Shown: positions 42,487 through 52,700 of the stretch, piece after piece
Position numbering within the stretch: the stretch's first letter is position 1
How the letters are laid out: each line of letters begins with the position of its first letter
Origin: Pycnococcus provasolii
Taxonomy: Eukaryota; Chlorophyta; Pseudoscourfieldiophyceae; Pseudoscourfieldiales
Length of the DNA stretch: 64,000 nucleotides
Direction of reading: 5' to 3'
NCBI GenBank assembly: GCA_049487715.1
Contig: CP150558.1
Span: 620,001-684,000 of the forward strand
The notes under the pieces: generated by a model
Databases searched by the model: none
The model's input: only the letters and a program-made list of their open reading frames with translations
What the model was told of the DNA's origin: nothing
Translations under genes and position numbers: made by a program

Positions 42487-43581
42487 TTAAAGTTCCCCGC
42501 AGTCTGCGATAACAATCTCCTTCGACGTCTTGCCACTCTGGCTACCGAAACCTTCGACCGTCTTCACGATGTCCATGCCATCAATCACCTTGCCGAACAC
42601 GACGTGCTTACCGTCAAGCCACTCCGTCTTCGCCGTGCACAGGAAGAACTGGCTTCCGTTCGTGTTCGGTCCGGCGTTGGCCATGCTCAGGATGCCCTCG
42701 CCGTCGTGCGTGAGCTCGAAGTTCTCGTCGGCAAACTTAGAACCGAAGATTGACTCGCCTCCCGTTCCGTTTCCGGCGGTGAAGTCGCCACCCTGGCACA
42801 TGAATCCGGGAATGACGCGGTGGAAGGCGCTTCCCTTGAAGTGCAGGTCTTTTCCGCTGCTTCCCTCGCCCTTCTCTCCCGTGCAGAGCGCTCGGAAGTT
42901 TTCGCACGTCTTGGGAACGACGTCACCACGCAGCTCCATGGTGATCCGCCCGAGGCTGTCCCCGTCCGCCTCAATGTCGAAGTACACCTTGAAAGGGTCG
43001 CTGTGCTTGACTTCGATGCGCTCGATGCTCATGAGCTCGATGTCGAACGTGAGTTCCTTTCCAGCGAGAGGGTGGTTGGCGTCGATGGTGACGTCGTCCC
43101 CTTCGACTGCGGTGATTTCCGCGGGCGTTCCCGGCCCGACCATGAGCCTGGTTCCCACCTTGACGTTCTCCTCGCCGACGCCCTGCACGACCTGTTCTTT
43201 CGGCACGGTCAGGACGTTCTCGTCGGACGGCATGCCGTACGCCTCTTCGGGCGAAAGCGTGAACTTTTTGGTATCTCCAACCGCCATGCCCGAGACGTTC
43301 TTATCAAAACCCGCGATCATTTGTCCCGCACCGACTGTGAATGAGATGGGTTCGCCACGCGGCCTTGACGCGTCGAACTGCGTTCCGTCTTCGAGGGTTC
43401 CTTCGTAGTGCACGGCGATGACGTCGCCGTCTTGGGCCGTCTGCGACGCGCGCGTCGTGAACGCGCCCCTGGAAGCACCCCCGCCCACGCGCGTCGAGAG
43501 GCGCGTGGATGGGAGGCGGCCCTTACCAGGGAGGGGTGCGCTGCGGAGGAGAGCGAGCGTGCGTGCGGTGTGAGCGAGCAT
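42487..43581 (-). CDS. dual peptidyl-prolyl isomerase: SlyD-type FKBP fused to cyclophilin, 364 aa
   Basis: This is an intronless frame from ATG 43581. Residues 1-46 are Arg/Ser/Ala-rich without acids, an organelle targeting peptide (plastid or mitochondrion). Residues 51-188 are an FKBP of the bacterial SlyD type: [17 protein letters not shown], then an inserted-flap region, ending with the signature [15 protein letters not shown]. Residues 196-364 are a complete cyclophilin: FHRVIPGFM with Arg255 and Phe260, [12 protein letters not shown] and [12 protein letters not shown]. Arg255, Trp321 and His326 correspond to the catalytic and cyclosporin-binding positions of CypA. Both halves look active. 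The protein should catalyse prolyl isomerisation and chaperone folding inside an organelle. Order is FKBP first, cyclophilin second, with no TPR linker. Confidence 0.88.
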   Translation of the reverse strand: MLAHTARTLALLRSAPLPGKGRLPSTRLSTRVGGGASRGAFTTRASQTAQDGDVIAVHYEGTLEDGTQFDASRPRGEPISFTVGAGQMIAGFDKNVSGMAVGDTKKFTLSPEEAYGMPSDENVLTVPKEQVVQGVGEENVKVGTRLMVGPGTPAEITAVEGDDVTIDANHPLAGKELTFDIELMSIERIEVKHSDPFKVYFDIEADGDSLGRITMELRGDVVPKTCENFRALCTGEKGEGSSGKDLHFKGSAFHRVIPGFMCQGGDFTAGNGTGGESIFGSKFADENFELTHDGEGILSMANAGPNTNGSQFFLCTAKTEWLDGKHVVFGKVIDGMDIVKTVEGFGSQSGKTSKEIVIADCGEL

Positions 43582-44231
43582 GCTACCAACTAACTAAACG
43601 GTATCGTATCGTATTGTAGTGCTTGTTGTTGACAAGCGAACGAATGATGCGACGGAGCGGAGGGTTATTATCTCTCCGAAACCGGCGGGGGATAAATATT
43701 AAATATCCCCTAGGGGAACCCTGGCGGCGCCGCTCCTCCGGGGAGGGGATTGCCAATCGTTCGGAGACTTTCGGGGAGGGGATGCCTGCGGAGACTTCGG
43801 GGATCCCCTATCATAAAGCACTCTTGAAAGTTTAAGGGAAGGAAACCCCGAATGATTGAATGAATGAATGGATGGAATGGATGGAATGGAATGCGAATGC
43901 GAGAACATCCCACCCTTGTTGTTCCCCCAATCGTTGTTAGTTTAGGTTTCCCTCCCGCCCTGTCGACCTTGCTCCAGTTGTCCTGCCGAACCACAATCCG
44001 GCTGCCCGGTCGATTGATTGCATGAAAGAAATCTTCAAATAACGCCAGTCAGCTGGCCAGCTGGCATTCATTCATCATTTCATTCACGAACTCGTGCGTT
44101 ACCAATTACCAATTACCATCGTCGACGTCCGCATTGATAGTAAACCCGACGAAGAAACGTGCGCACACAACTACTGCTAATAGCATAATACTCTTCAGGA
44201 AGTAGTCATCGTGAACGCGTAATCTCTCATC
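43582..44231. other. intergenic region between divergent genes, with related repeat fragment
   Basis: A fragment at about 43715-43825 ends in GGGGATCCCCTATCATAAA, close to the GGATCCCCTATGATAAA block of the dispersed repeat at 26.8 and 29.0 kb. It also holds a tandem CGGAGACTT/GGGGAGGGGAT pair. A GAATGGATG/TGAATGAA microsatellite lies at 43852-43890. No gene is seen. Confidence 0.55.
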
Positions 44232-45672
44232 ATGCCATCGAAATCGAATCTTGGGCTTCTTGGCACTGTCGGTGGTGGTGGTGGTGGTCGTCGTCGTCGC
44301 CCGCGTAGGACAGCCTGGTGGTGGGCGCCGATCCTTCTCGTCGTCACCACGCTCGTCGCGCTGAACACTGTCGGCGTGATTCTGAGAAGTGCCCCGGAAA
44401 GGGAGACGACGGATCAAACGTATCGTCGTCAAATGATGGCGAGGTTCAACCGGGGTGATCCTTTCCGACAAAATAGCACGACACGCCGTCGCGAACAAGA
44501 TGGTGGGCTCGCACGCACGCACGCCAACGACAACAGTCACAACAGTGTGCCACTCAACCAACGGGATGCGACCTTGTCTCCAGATGCAAATTTTACGGCT
44601 CAATTCCCGAAAGATCAAATGATGGCGAGGTTCAACCGGGGTGATCATGTGCGTGACTCTGAGCAGCTTTTGTATGATGCTCTGGTTCGGGAGTCCCACC
44701 TGGTGTCGTGGTACACGCAAACGCATGATGCGGACACGATGCTCGCGCTGCAACAAGCTCCGATGGCATTTGATGGGTGCACTTGGGAAGGTCCGAGATG
44801 TCTGTGGCCCGCGCAGCCCGTTCTGCTCGAGCGTTGGGACGGCGCCTCTGTCGTCGATCACGATGCCCTGGGCGTGTGCGGAAGCGGTGGTCACCGCGCT
44901 CCCGGCAGCATAGTTCCTGATGCATCTCCTGTTGATAGTCGAATGTACGTCCCCTTGGATATTGCTCAGGGTTCGTACTACCCCCATTTCGTGGACTGTG
45001 TGATGCCCAAGTTGGTGTATGCGCTCGCCCAGCGGGGGCGATGGCCAGGGCGTGCTTGTGTACATTCCCCCGGAGTATAAGAGCAAGGATACGGAAACGC
45101 TGCTTGCCCAGCTGGACGTGGAACTGACACATCGACCGATGACGTCTTCGTTCGCCACTGTCGTGTGGGCGTGCAACACGCCTCCGCTGACTCCTGCGCA
45201 GGCCGTGCGTTTGCGTGCCGCGTTGAGGGGCGCCAACTGGGACTCTTTGCATCCCCCGCCACCCTTGCCCGTTGGCACGTCTCGCCTGCCTCGTCTCGTG
45301 TGGCTGTCTCGCAATAGTGAGACCGTGCACAACGGCAGGTACTTGCCCAACGAGGCCGAGTGCCTTCGAGCGATGCGCTCTTGGCATTGGGACGTGACCG
45401 AGATCACGGGCGAGGAGTCGCTCGCGGAGCGCCAGGCTGCCATTTCGAATGCGGATGTGCTGGCTGGCGAACATGGCGGCGCCTTTTACCATCTGGTATG
45501 GCTTCCCTCTCATGCGAGCGTCGTTGAGCTTCACGGAACTAGGAAGTATTCTGTGATATGGACCTTGGCGCAGTCGCTGGGGTACCCTTATTACCGCATC
45601 CAGCGTGCACCCGGCAGTGACGCGGACATCGACGGTCTTGGTCGGGTGCTGTCGCTGGCGCGCCCCGCGTAG
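44232..45672 (+). CDS. GT61-family (DUF563) glycosyltransferase, type II Golgi membrane protein, with one frame break
   Basis: ATG 44232 is followed by a glycine run and basic patch, then one transmembrane helix (about 30-52, WWWAPILLVVTTLVALNTVGVIL): type II topology. The stem has a duplicated QMMARFNRGD segment. The catalytic part shows GT61 hallmarks: YYPHFVDCVMPKLVYAL near 44,980, then VWLSRN, NEAECL, and ADVLAGEHGGAFYHLVWLP...VVELHG near 45,460-45,540. The first half ends in another frame at 45080. At the G5 run 45034-45038 one base fewer would carry VYALAQR directly into GDGQGVLVYIPPEYKS. GT61 enzymes add xylose, arabinose or GlcNAc to glycans. The donor here is not predictable. Total about 480 residues. 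Confidence 0.75.
44429..44646 (+). repeat. in-frame 32-bp direct repeat in the GT61 stem region
   Basis: The same 32 bases (beginning TCAAATGATGGCGAGG) occur at 44429-44460 and 44615-44646, exactly 186 bases (62 codons) apart. They encode QMMARFNRGD twice. The sequences between and around are not alike, so only this short block is duplicated or conserved. Confidence 0.85.
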
Positions 45673-45925
45673 AGGCTGACTGTTTTCTTTTTAAAAGACT
45701 TCTATGCAACGTTCTTATGATCAGATCTACGATTCGTTCTATGTTTACTTCAATGTTTCGTTGTTGTAACGGCCGGTCTGTGTGCGTGCACCTCGTGCCT
45801 CGCTCATCCATTCATCATCATAGCTAAGAGTAGCAATACAGGGTAAGCAGTTTTTTTAGAAATAATGGGAAACATTTTATTTTCTTACATCATCCAATTT
45901 ACATCCACTCGCATTGTTCAAGCCA

Positions 45926-47239
45926 CTACTTGGAAATGCCCGCGCTGTGGCGTGCGAGAGTTCCTAGGTCGAGCTGCGGCACAGATTTGGCCGGCACGCG
46001 CGCGCCCACGCCGAACATGCCAACTTGCAGCGCCTCCAGCGTGTGCATCAGACGAGCATCCACGCGGTGGAAGGTGGCGTGACTGCTCACCATCGCGCTA
46101 AGGTCCAAAGTGCACCTACGCTCCACGTTGCGCGTAAGGATTTCCTCGGGCTGCACCCACGTGCGGCCCGCCGCGTTGCCACGTCGACGACTCCGACTGC
46201 GTCGCGTTGGCACAGTAGGCTCGTCGTCGTCGCGCATGTCGTCCGGGTCGTCGGGACCGCACTGGCACTCGAAACTTCCGGGAACACCGCTTGTCAGGCT
46301 AGGCACGTGCACGAGCGTCACACGGCGTGACGAGCCTCGGCGGCGATTCTGGTCGGCAATGCAGCACGCGAGCGCAACGTCCGAGCCGCCGATGTCGCCG
46401 TCGCTGTAAAGTTGCGCGCAGTCTAGAAGCCGGCTGCCTGGCGACTTGTCGCTGAGCTCGCGAAAGAGCAAACCACGGCTCATGAGGATGCCCGCACCAC
46501 CGTTCGGCCAGCCGCCAAGAGCCTGCTTGACGCGCGAGCCGCGCGCGCACATAAAGTCGCGACCCTTGCAGTGCACGAGGCCGCCGAACACAGGCTGCAT
46601 GCCGTCCATGCCAGCCAGTCTGCCGAGCTCGCACAGCAGGTTTCTCACGAAGACGTACGTGTCGTCGTGCACGGCAACGTAGTAGCTTGCGTTCGGGTAC
46701 AGCGCCCCGAGAGCCGAGAGCGCCACCATTTGGTCTGAGTCTCTGCTTCCCGTGCTCTTGCGCATGAGCGCCTTCAATGGCGCTCGTCGACCCCACGTGT
46801 TGAGCGCCGCCATTGTCTGCGCCTCGTGCTCGTCGCTCGCGTTCACTGGCACGGATGCCGCGCGCGATTTCAGCGCCATCCTCCGAGACATCGGGATCGA
46901 GCTCACTTCGAGGAGCTCTTTGACGACGCGTCGGATGACGAGCTCCTTGCGCGCTCGAAGGGTCTGCGCACTCCACCGGCTCATGTGCTGCCCCACACGT
47001 GGTCGCCCTGCTATTCTTTCGTCACGTCGGCTGATGATGGCGAACGCCACGGACGACGCTGTAAGGCCCCCGCACGCCTCCTCCTCTTGCTGACTGCTCC
47101 TTGCTGGTGATGAACGATCCGTGATGAAGTCTCGAGAGGGGAGGAGTCCGCCATACGCATAAGCTGGCCGCAGACCCAAACCCAAACCACTGACGACAAA
47201 AAAAACCACCTTGAGCACAAGCCAAGCTGCAGAGGCCAT
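45926..47239 (-). CDS. GT31-family (fringe/beta-1,3-galactosyltransferase-like) glycosyltransferase, 437 aa
   Basis: The start ATG at 47239 is preferred because it directly opens a signal anchor (MASAAWLVLKVVFFVVSGLGLGL). The longer frame to 47377 starts at TTG. The luminal domain shows YYVAVHDDTYVFVRNLLCELG, with HDDTY as the metal-binding DxD-type motif; then PVFGG, and GGWPNGGAGILMSRGL, the conserved GGAG segment of fringe and core-1 type GT31 enzymes; and SDVALACCIAD. An Arg/Asp-rich insertion (near 46170-46260) lies before the C-terminal part. Expected reaction: beta-1,3 transfer of a UDP-sugar to glycoprotein or glycolipid in the Golgi. It is convergent with the GT61 gene, 250 bases away. 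Confidence 0.75.
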   Translation of the reverse strand: MASAAWLVLKVVFFVVSGLGLGLRPAYAYGGLLPSRDFITDRSSPARSSQQEEEACGGLTASSVAFAIISRRDERIAGRPRVGQHMSRWSAQTLRARKELVIRRVVKELLEVSSIPMSRRMALKSRAASVPVNASDEHEAQTMAALNTWGRRAPLKALMRKSTGSRDSDQMVALSALGALYPNASYYVAVHDDTYVFVRNLLCELGRLAGMDGMQPVFGGLVHCKGRDFMCARGSRVKQALGGWPNGGAGILMSRGLLFRELSDKSPGSRLLDCAQLYSDGDIGGSDVALACCIADQNRRRGSSRRVTLVHVPSLTSGVPGSFECQCGPDDPDDMRDDDEPTVPTRRSRSRRRGNAAGRTWVQPEEILTRNVERRCTLDLSAMVSSHATFHRVDARLMHTLEALQVGMFGVGARVPAKSVPQLDLGTLARHSAGISK

Positions 47240-47390
47240 GACGGAAATATAGTATAGGTATGTGCTTCTTACATCCCTGAGGCTCAGGCCATGATCACGA
47301 CAACAACGCAACAAGAAACTTGTGACGGATGAGCCCTGAGAATAACGAGGGCGACTTTTCTCGGGAGAGATGGACAAAAAATCAAATCAA

Positions 47391-48786
47391 TTACCACTTG
47401 TCCTCGTCGCCCCACTCGTCCCAGCCCGCGCCACGACCGCCGTTGCCGCCGCCTCTGCCGCCATTCTGGCTGCCCGTGCGACGAGGCGCGGGCGCACCGA
47501 ACCCTTCGAAGCCGTCGCCTCCACCACCGCCTCCACTGCGATCCATGCCGCCGTAGCCACCTCCACCTCCACCCCCACGATCCATGCCGCCGTAGCCACC
47601 TCCACCTCCACCCCCACGATCCATGCCGCCGTAGCCACCTCCATGCGACGGCTGAGATTTCTCGTCGCCCGTCAGGCTCTGCACCTCCGCCGCCGCCTTG
47701 TTGACGAGCGTCGTCAGGCCGCTCCAACCCGCGTTGAAGAGCGTCTTGCTCTTTGCCATCGCCACGTCCGCCGCGCTCGCCACCTTCCCTCCAATCTCGC
47801 CGTCTCGAGCTGCATCCTGAACGGCGTTCACCGTTCGCGACGCCACGTTCGCCGTCGCACTCGCGGCGGTGGCTGCCATGCCACCGAGCAGGTTGAGACC
47901 CTTCGAGAGACTTTTCGTGACGTCGTCGAGTCCGCCGTCACCGCCGCCGCGTGCGGCGGCTGGCGGTGGCGCTGACCCGAATCCCACGTACTTGCCACCT
48001 TGGCTCGGTGCCAGGCCCTCCGGCTTGCTAGCGTTCGCCGCCACCTGCCTCGCGAAGAAGTCATCCTTACCAGCCATGGACGCACGATATTCCGGTGGCA
48101 GGTCGTCCTGCACCTGCGGCGCGGACTGTCCGCGTGGGATTTTGCCGCTGCCACCGCTGTTGCCCCAGTCGTCCCACCCGTCGTTTCCACCGAATCCACC
48201 GCTGCTTCCGCCGCCGCCTCGCATTTTTCCCAGGTTTCCCGAAGAGTTGCCACGCGGCAGAGATCCGCTGCTCGCCGAACGCGTGACACCTGCGCTCTTG
48301 TCTGGCGGCGGATCCGTGAACGGCTTACCTTCCGCTCTGAGCGTTTTTTGTTTGTTTTTTGTTGGAAAGGGTGGGGAGGTGTTTGTTAGCTGTTGTTAAA
48401 GCACTTCACACACACACACCAACGCCGTGAACGTACTTTGCTTTAATTCTTTCGCGGTACACCTCCGCCCCTCTGCTGTTGTACTTTAGAGTAGCCTCAG
48501 TATTTTTGGGAACTCCCCACGCCTCGAGGTACTTGTTCATGGTTGCGTTTCCTCCGCTTTTCATCTTCGCGAGTTCGAGCGGCTTCCACGCGTCCATGGT
48601 GATGGATCGCACGAAGGAGATGTGCACGCCGAGCCCCCGGTGTTTGCCTGAGCACTCGAGGCAGAGGAAGATGCCGTGGCTGACACTTGCCCACTGCGGG
48701 TTCACCTGCGTGCAGTCTGCGCACACGCTGTTTTCACGAAGCGCTAATAAATCGCGTAAAACAGAGAGATCAGACGCGGACGCCAT
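47391..48786 (-). CDS. ArfGAP1-type GTPase-activating protein for Arf, 2 exons, 431 aa
   Basis: Exon 1 (48437-48786) starts at ATG 48786 and encodes the ArfGAP zinc finger CADC...CLEC (C-x2-C-x16-C-x2-C) and HRGLGVH with the catalytic arginine, through VYRERIKAK. The donor is GTACGT, and the 100-base intron (48337-48436) ends CGCTCAG. Exon 2 (47391-48336) continues in phase as [12 protein letters not shown]. It encodes a Ser/Gly/Ala-rich region, an amphipathic helical part ([14 protein letters not shown]...) and three [14 protein letters not shown] repeats, ending in DEWGDEDKW. This matches plant and animal ArfGAP1-like proteins, which trigger GTP hydrolysis by Arf1 on Golgi membranes and promote COPI uncoating. 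Confidence 0.85.
47537..47645 (-). repeat. 36-bp coding repeat for [14 protein letters not shown]
   Basis: Three in-frame units of about 39 bases (CCACGATCCATGCCGCCG on the + strand) lie in the glycine-rich tail of the ArfGAP. The first two are identical at DNA level. Confidence 0.8.
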
Positions 48787-49752
48787 TGTTCTGATCTGGA
48801 TTACGATAGAGCGAGGAAGGGGACAAGACGCGGCTGGCTGGAGCTTCGAGACCTGCGTTGCGTTTTTTCCATCTTTCCCGGAACTCGCCCCTCCTAGGTG
48901 GGAAGATGCAACGGGTGGCCCCCTAGGAAGCCTCGGTAATCGGGATCCATTTGTTGGGGACGACCGGGGCAGGAATTGTTTCTTGGGGTAGTGGTTGTCA
49001 GGGGGATCCGTCGTAGGGTTGAGTCGTCGTCACCTTTTGTCTTGTCTTGTTGGACTTGGGAGGAAGGCCAAAGGGTCCTTTCGGGATCCCGGTTGGACTT
49101 GGAAACAAAGCTTGAGCTGCTGTGTAATGGCGAGTGATGGGAAGAAATTGGCGTGAGTTTGGCGGGCGGGGGAACGAAGCAGACTGTCATGGGTCGTCCC
49201 TCTCCACCTCGCGCCCTCGTCTGGCGTCGTGCCGAGCGCGCGACGCAGATGGAGACGTTGTTCGCACGTTTCGGAGCACATGCCGACGTGTGCTAACCTT
49301 CGAACCACCATCGTCGCACGCACTCTCTTGGCACGTGTGCCAAAGGAGGGCAAGGCGGATGAATGTTGTTGGGTATGGCGTCTCGCGCAACGCGTTGATC
49401 GGGAGAATCGCCGTTTACTTGCTAATCGCAAATAAAACCGGCAACAAAGAGGAGGCAATGGAGGAGCTTAGGAGCTTGGATCTGCAACCGCGCTTTCGTT
49501 GACGCGTGCGGAGGAGGATGAGGCGGATCTTCACGCGATGGCGCGATCGGTGGCGCGCGTCGCCGCACAAGAAGCCTCGTGTGAGGCGTTGCGCGGCGAA
49601 GGCCGCGGAGATGGCGGAGACACCACGAAATCGGAGCACCACCGATCGGGATTGAAAATACTAATAAAAAACATTTTTGTTTCAATTTCATAATAAAAAT
49701 AAGACACAAGCAATAAGAATACATCATTCATTCATTCATTCATTCACATAGA
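48787..49752. other. intergenic region with a coding-like patch
   Basis: This is about 970 bases between the ArfGAP 5' end and the last TOR exon. The 49200-49620 part is GC-rich, and frames there give charged, helix-like peptides (LAQRVDRENRRLLANRK in one frame, NKEEAMEELRSLDLQ in another, ARSVARVAAQEASCEALRG in a third). No single frame or splice model joins them convincingly. It ends in an ATTC microsatellite (49727-49745). Confidence 0.4.
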
Positions 49753-52700
49753 TCACCACCACGCGCACCATCCAATCTGTTTTATTTAGTGTGTTAGGTT
49801 GTTAGTGATTTATTTTTGTGTATGTGTTTTGGGTGGTTAGAGGTAGACTTACGTAGCTGCAAGACAAATTCTCCGCGCTCGTCGCGGCTAAGATCAAACG
49901 GACCACCTGCTCCTCCACCGTCTCTGCCTGGCCACCGCCGCTGCGTGGCGGCGAATCGCGACCCGTCAATTTGTCCGCCATGCGCTTCATCACAGCTAGA
50001 GCACGCTCATTTAGAGCCTCCGTCGTTCCTGCGGCGCCGGTGGCAGATTCCTCGGCACGTGTTGCCGCCGCGGCACGCCGAGCCACCTCGTCGAGAACAC
50101 CTCCTCCTGCTCCTCCTCCGCCGCCAAGGTTAGTAGCGGGTGGCTGTGCGACCGTCACACCACCACCACCACCACCACCACCACCACCACCACCACCACC
50201 ACCACCACCACCACCAGGCGCCACAAAACCTGTCACGGCACTAACACCACCAGCGTTGTTGTTGTCCGAATCTGCGGGTGGTTGACTTGGCATCTCGTGA
50301 GGCTGAGGAGGGCCGGCAACAGCCGCGGCTGCCGATGCCGCGCTTTCCGCGACGACACCCGCGGCTGGCGCATCCGCAGGACCCTGCGGCGTGTGCAGCA
50401 ACCTCCAGTTAATCAGAGGATCGTAGACAAAGGCTTCGAGCATTGCCATGACGCTATCCTTGTTTCCTCTCAGCACTCGCATCACGCTCTGGCACACGTG
50501 GCGGAAGTTGCCCTCAATGCCGCTCGCCTCCATAGCCTTGACTAGCATGCGCGTCAGACGGAATGGAATCTTCTCAGGATATTTGTCCCTGTGCATCGAC
50601 GCCTCGAAACAGTCTCCAAAGTCGATGTGCAAAATCTTACCCGAGTAGCGGTCAAGCATCAGGTTGGATGGGTGGCGATCACCAAGGCCGAGCAGATATC
50701 CCACCATTGACATCACCGCGAGAGAGTTCGTGTACGCCGTTCGCCGCTCCAGCCACATTTCACTGTTGCGGCTCTTCAGCCATAGAACGCGCTGCAAATC
50801 GTCCCCGGGCGTGCTCTCGATGGCGTGGTCGAACACTTCAACCTTCTGGATCAAAGTCAGGCTGTCATAGTCCGGGGCCATCGCAAGCATCAACCTATGC
50901 TCCAAGTTGAGCGGAATGCGCCTCGCCTCGCGGTACTCTTTAATTAAACCATGCAGCGTATCACAGTTGGGCACCCAACCAATCAAGCCGCTGTTTGGGC
51001 TTAAGGGAATCACCGCATACCGCGCGATGTTCAGGTCGCTCTCCTGCGTCTCGCTGTTGGTGTTCAGCAGCGTGTTCACTAACCCAAACAGTTGCATGAC
51101 ACGCTCGTCCTGGCGCAGGTCCTCGTGACCCTTGAGCAAAAAGCTGTAGTCCGCGCCATCGCTGCCGCGGATGCTCAGACGGCGCGGGCGCTGCTTCGAG
51201 GTGATCACGAGAAGCTTGCTCGAGAACTCGGAGATTGTCACCACCGCGCTAGATGTTCCTGGGCTGCGAGAGTGCCTGCCAACGTACTCGCCTCCCCAGT
51301 CGCTGAATAAGCTCGTGGGGAAAGATGCCGCCGTGTACGTGCCGGGAACAGCCAGCTCGAGGTTGCGACTGTTGTACAGGGCGGGCGACACGTACTGCAG
51401 CTCCAGGCTTGTCATCGATGGCAGAGACTTGTTGATCCTCTTGAAGCAGTGGTAGTACAAGTCCCAAGCCTGGTGCAACTCGCTCTCGCGACCGCTGCTT
51501 CGATAGCGCTTGCACCACTCGTGCGCCTCCGCGAGCTCGCGGCCGTAGACGTTCACGAAAGCAAGCTCCTGCAGCGTCTCCGCGCCGTTGCCCAGCGCGG
51601 CGCCGGTGTCGCTTACACCGCCGGTCGCGTTGGCCGACGACGACGACGACGCGACGACGCCGATGACGGTGCCGTCAGCGGCGACGGCACCCTCGCGCGA
51701 CTCCATCATCTCGTGCAGTGGCTGCAGCGTTCGCAGCATGCCCTCCGCGTCCTGCTCACCGAAATACTGCCTGCTAGCCTCCTCGAGCGCCTCGTGCCAC
51801 ATTTCGTGCCAGAGAATGGCGACGCGAATGAGCTCTTTCGAAACGAGCAGCGCCGCGCTAACAATCTGTGGGTACAGCTCGTGCAGGTAGTCGAGCACCT
51901 TCTGGGCCGCTGCGCGGCGAGCCGCACTCTGGCTTTTCACAGCCACCAGAAGCGGATACACGAGAGCCTGCGGGTGGTGCTTGCCAACACGCATGAGCAC
52001 GTCCGCGATGAGCTTGCGAACCGTCGAGCTCGACACGTGGATGCGTGCAATAATCTGAGGCAGCACCACGAGCCACGTTTCGATCGACACGATGTTCATG
52101 CACTGTTCGATGACGCGATTCACGTCCGGATCACCGCCGTACTGAAACCAGAGCGTTAGCAGGCGCAGGATATCTTGCATGGAACTCGCCGGCCTGCGCT
52201 GGCTTGTGACGACGCTCGAGAAGACGCCACCGGGCATCGCCGCTGTGGGATCGTCGCCCGACGCCTGGTTCGGCGCGGGAGCGCTCGCAAACCAAGCGGC
52301 ATCCGCTTGGTTTCCAGCACGGCCGTCGCGGCTGCCGGCGCCGCTCGCGTCCACGCGTTCGCCATCTCCGCCACTCTGCAGGTTGATGCTCATGAAGAAT
52401 CCCTTGATCGCTGCGGGAACGTGGCGGTTCACGGTCGCTCGCGGTGCACCGCTGCTTTCGTAGTGCTGAATTGCGGACACGTTGAAAAGCGCCCAGTGGT
52501 GCCAAGCCTTTGACCACCGCCGGCACGTTTCGTGAGCGAGGCGCAGACTGTGAAGAATTTCCATGATGGAATTGTCGTCCAGTCCATGCCCAATCTCCGA
52601 AGCGAGGTTGTGCCGCCAGAGACCAAGGCGCAGGTACGCCTTCGCCACGAGTGGGATGCCGTTGTCAGATCCGTCCGGGGCACAGCCACCCGCAAACAGG

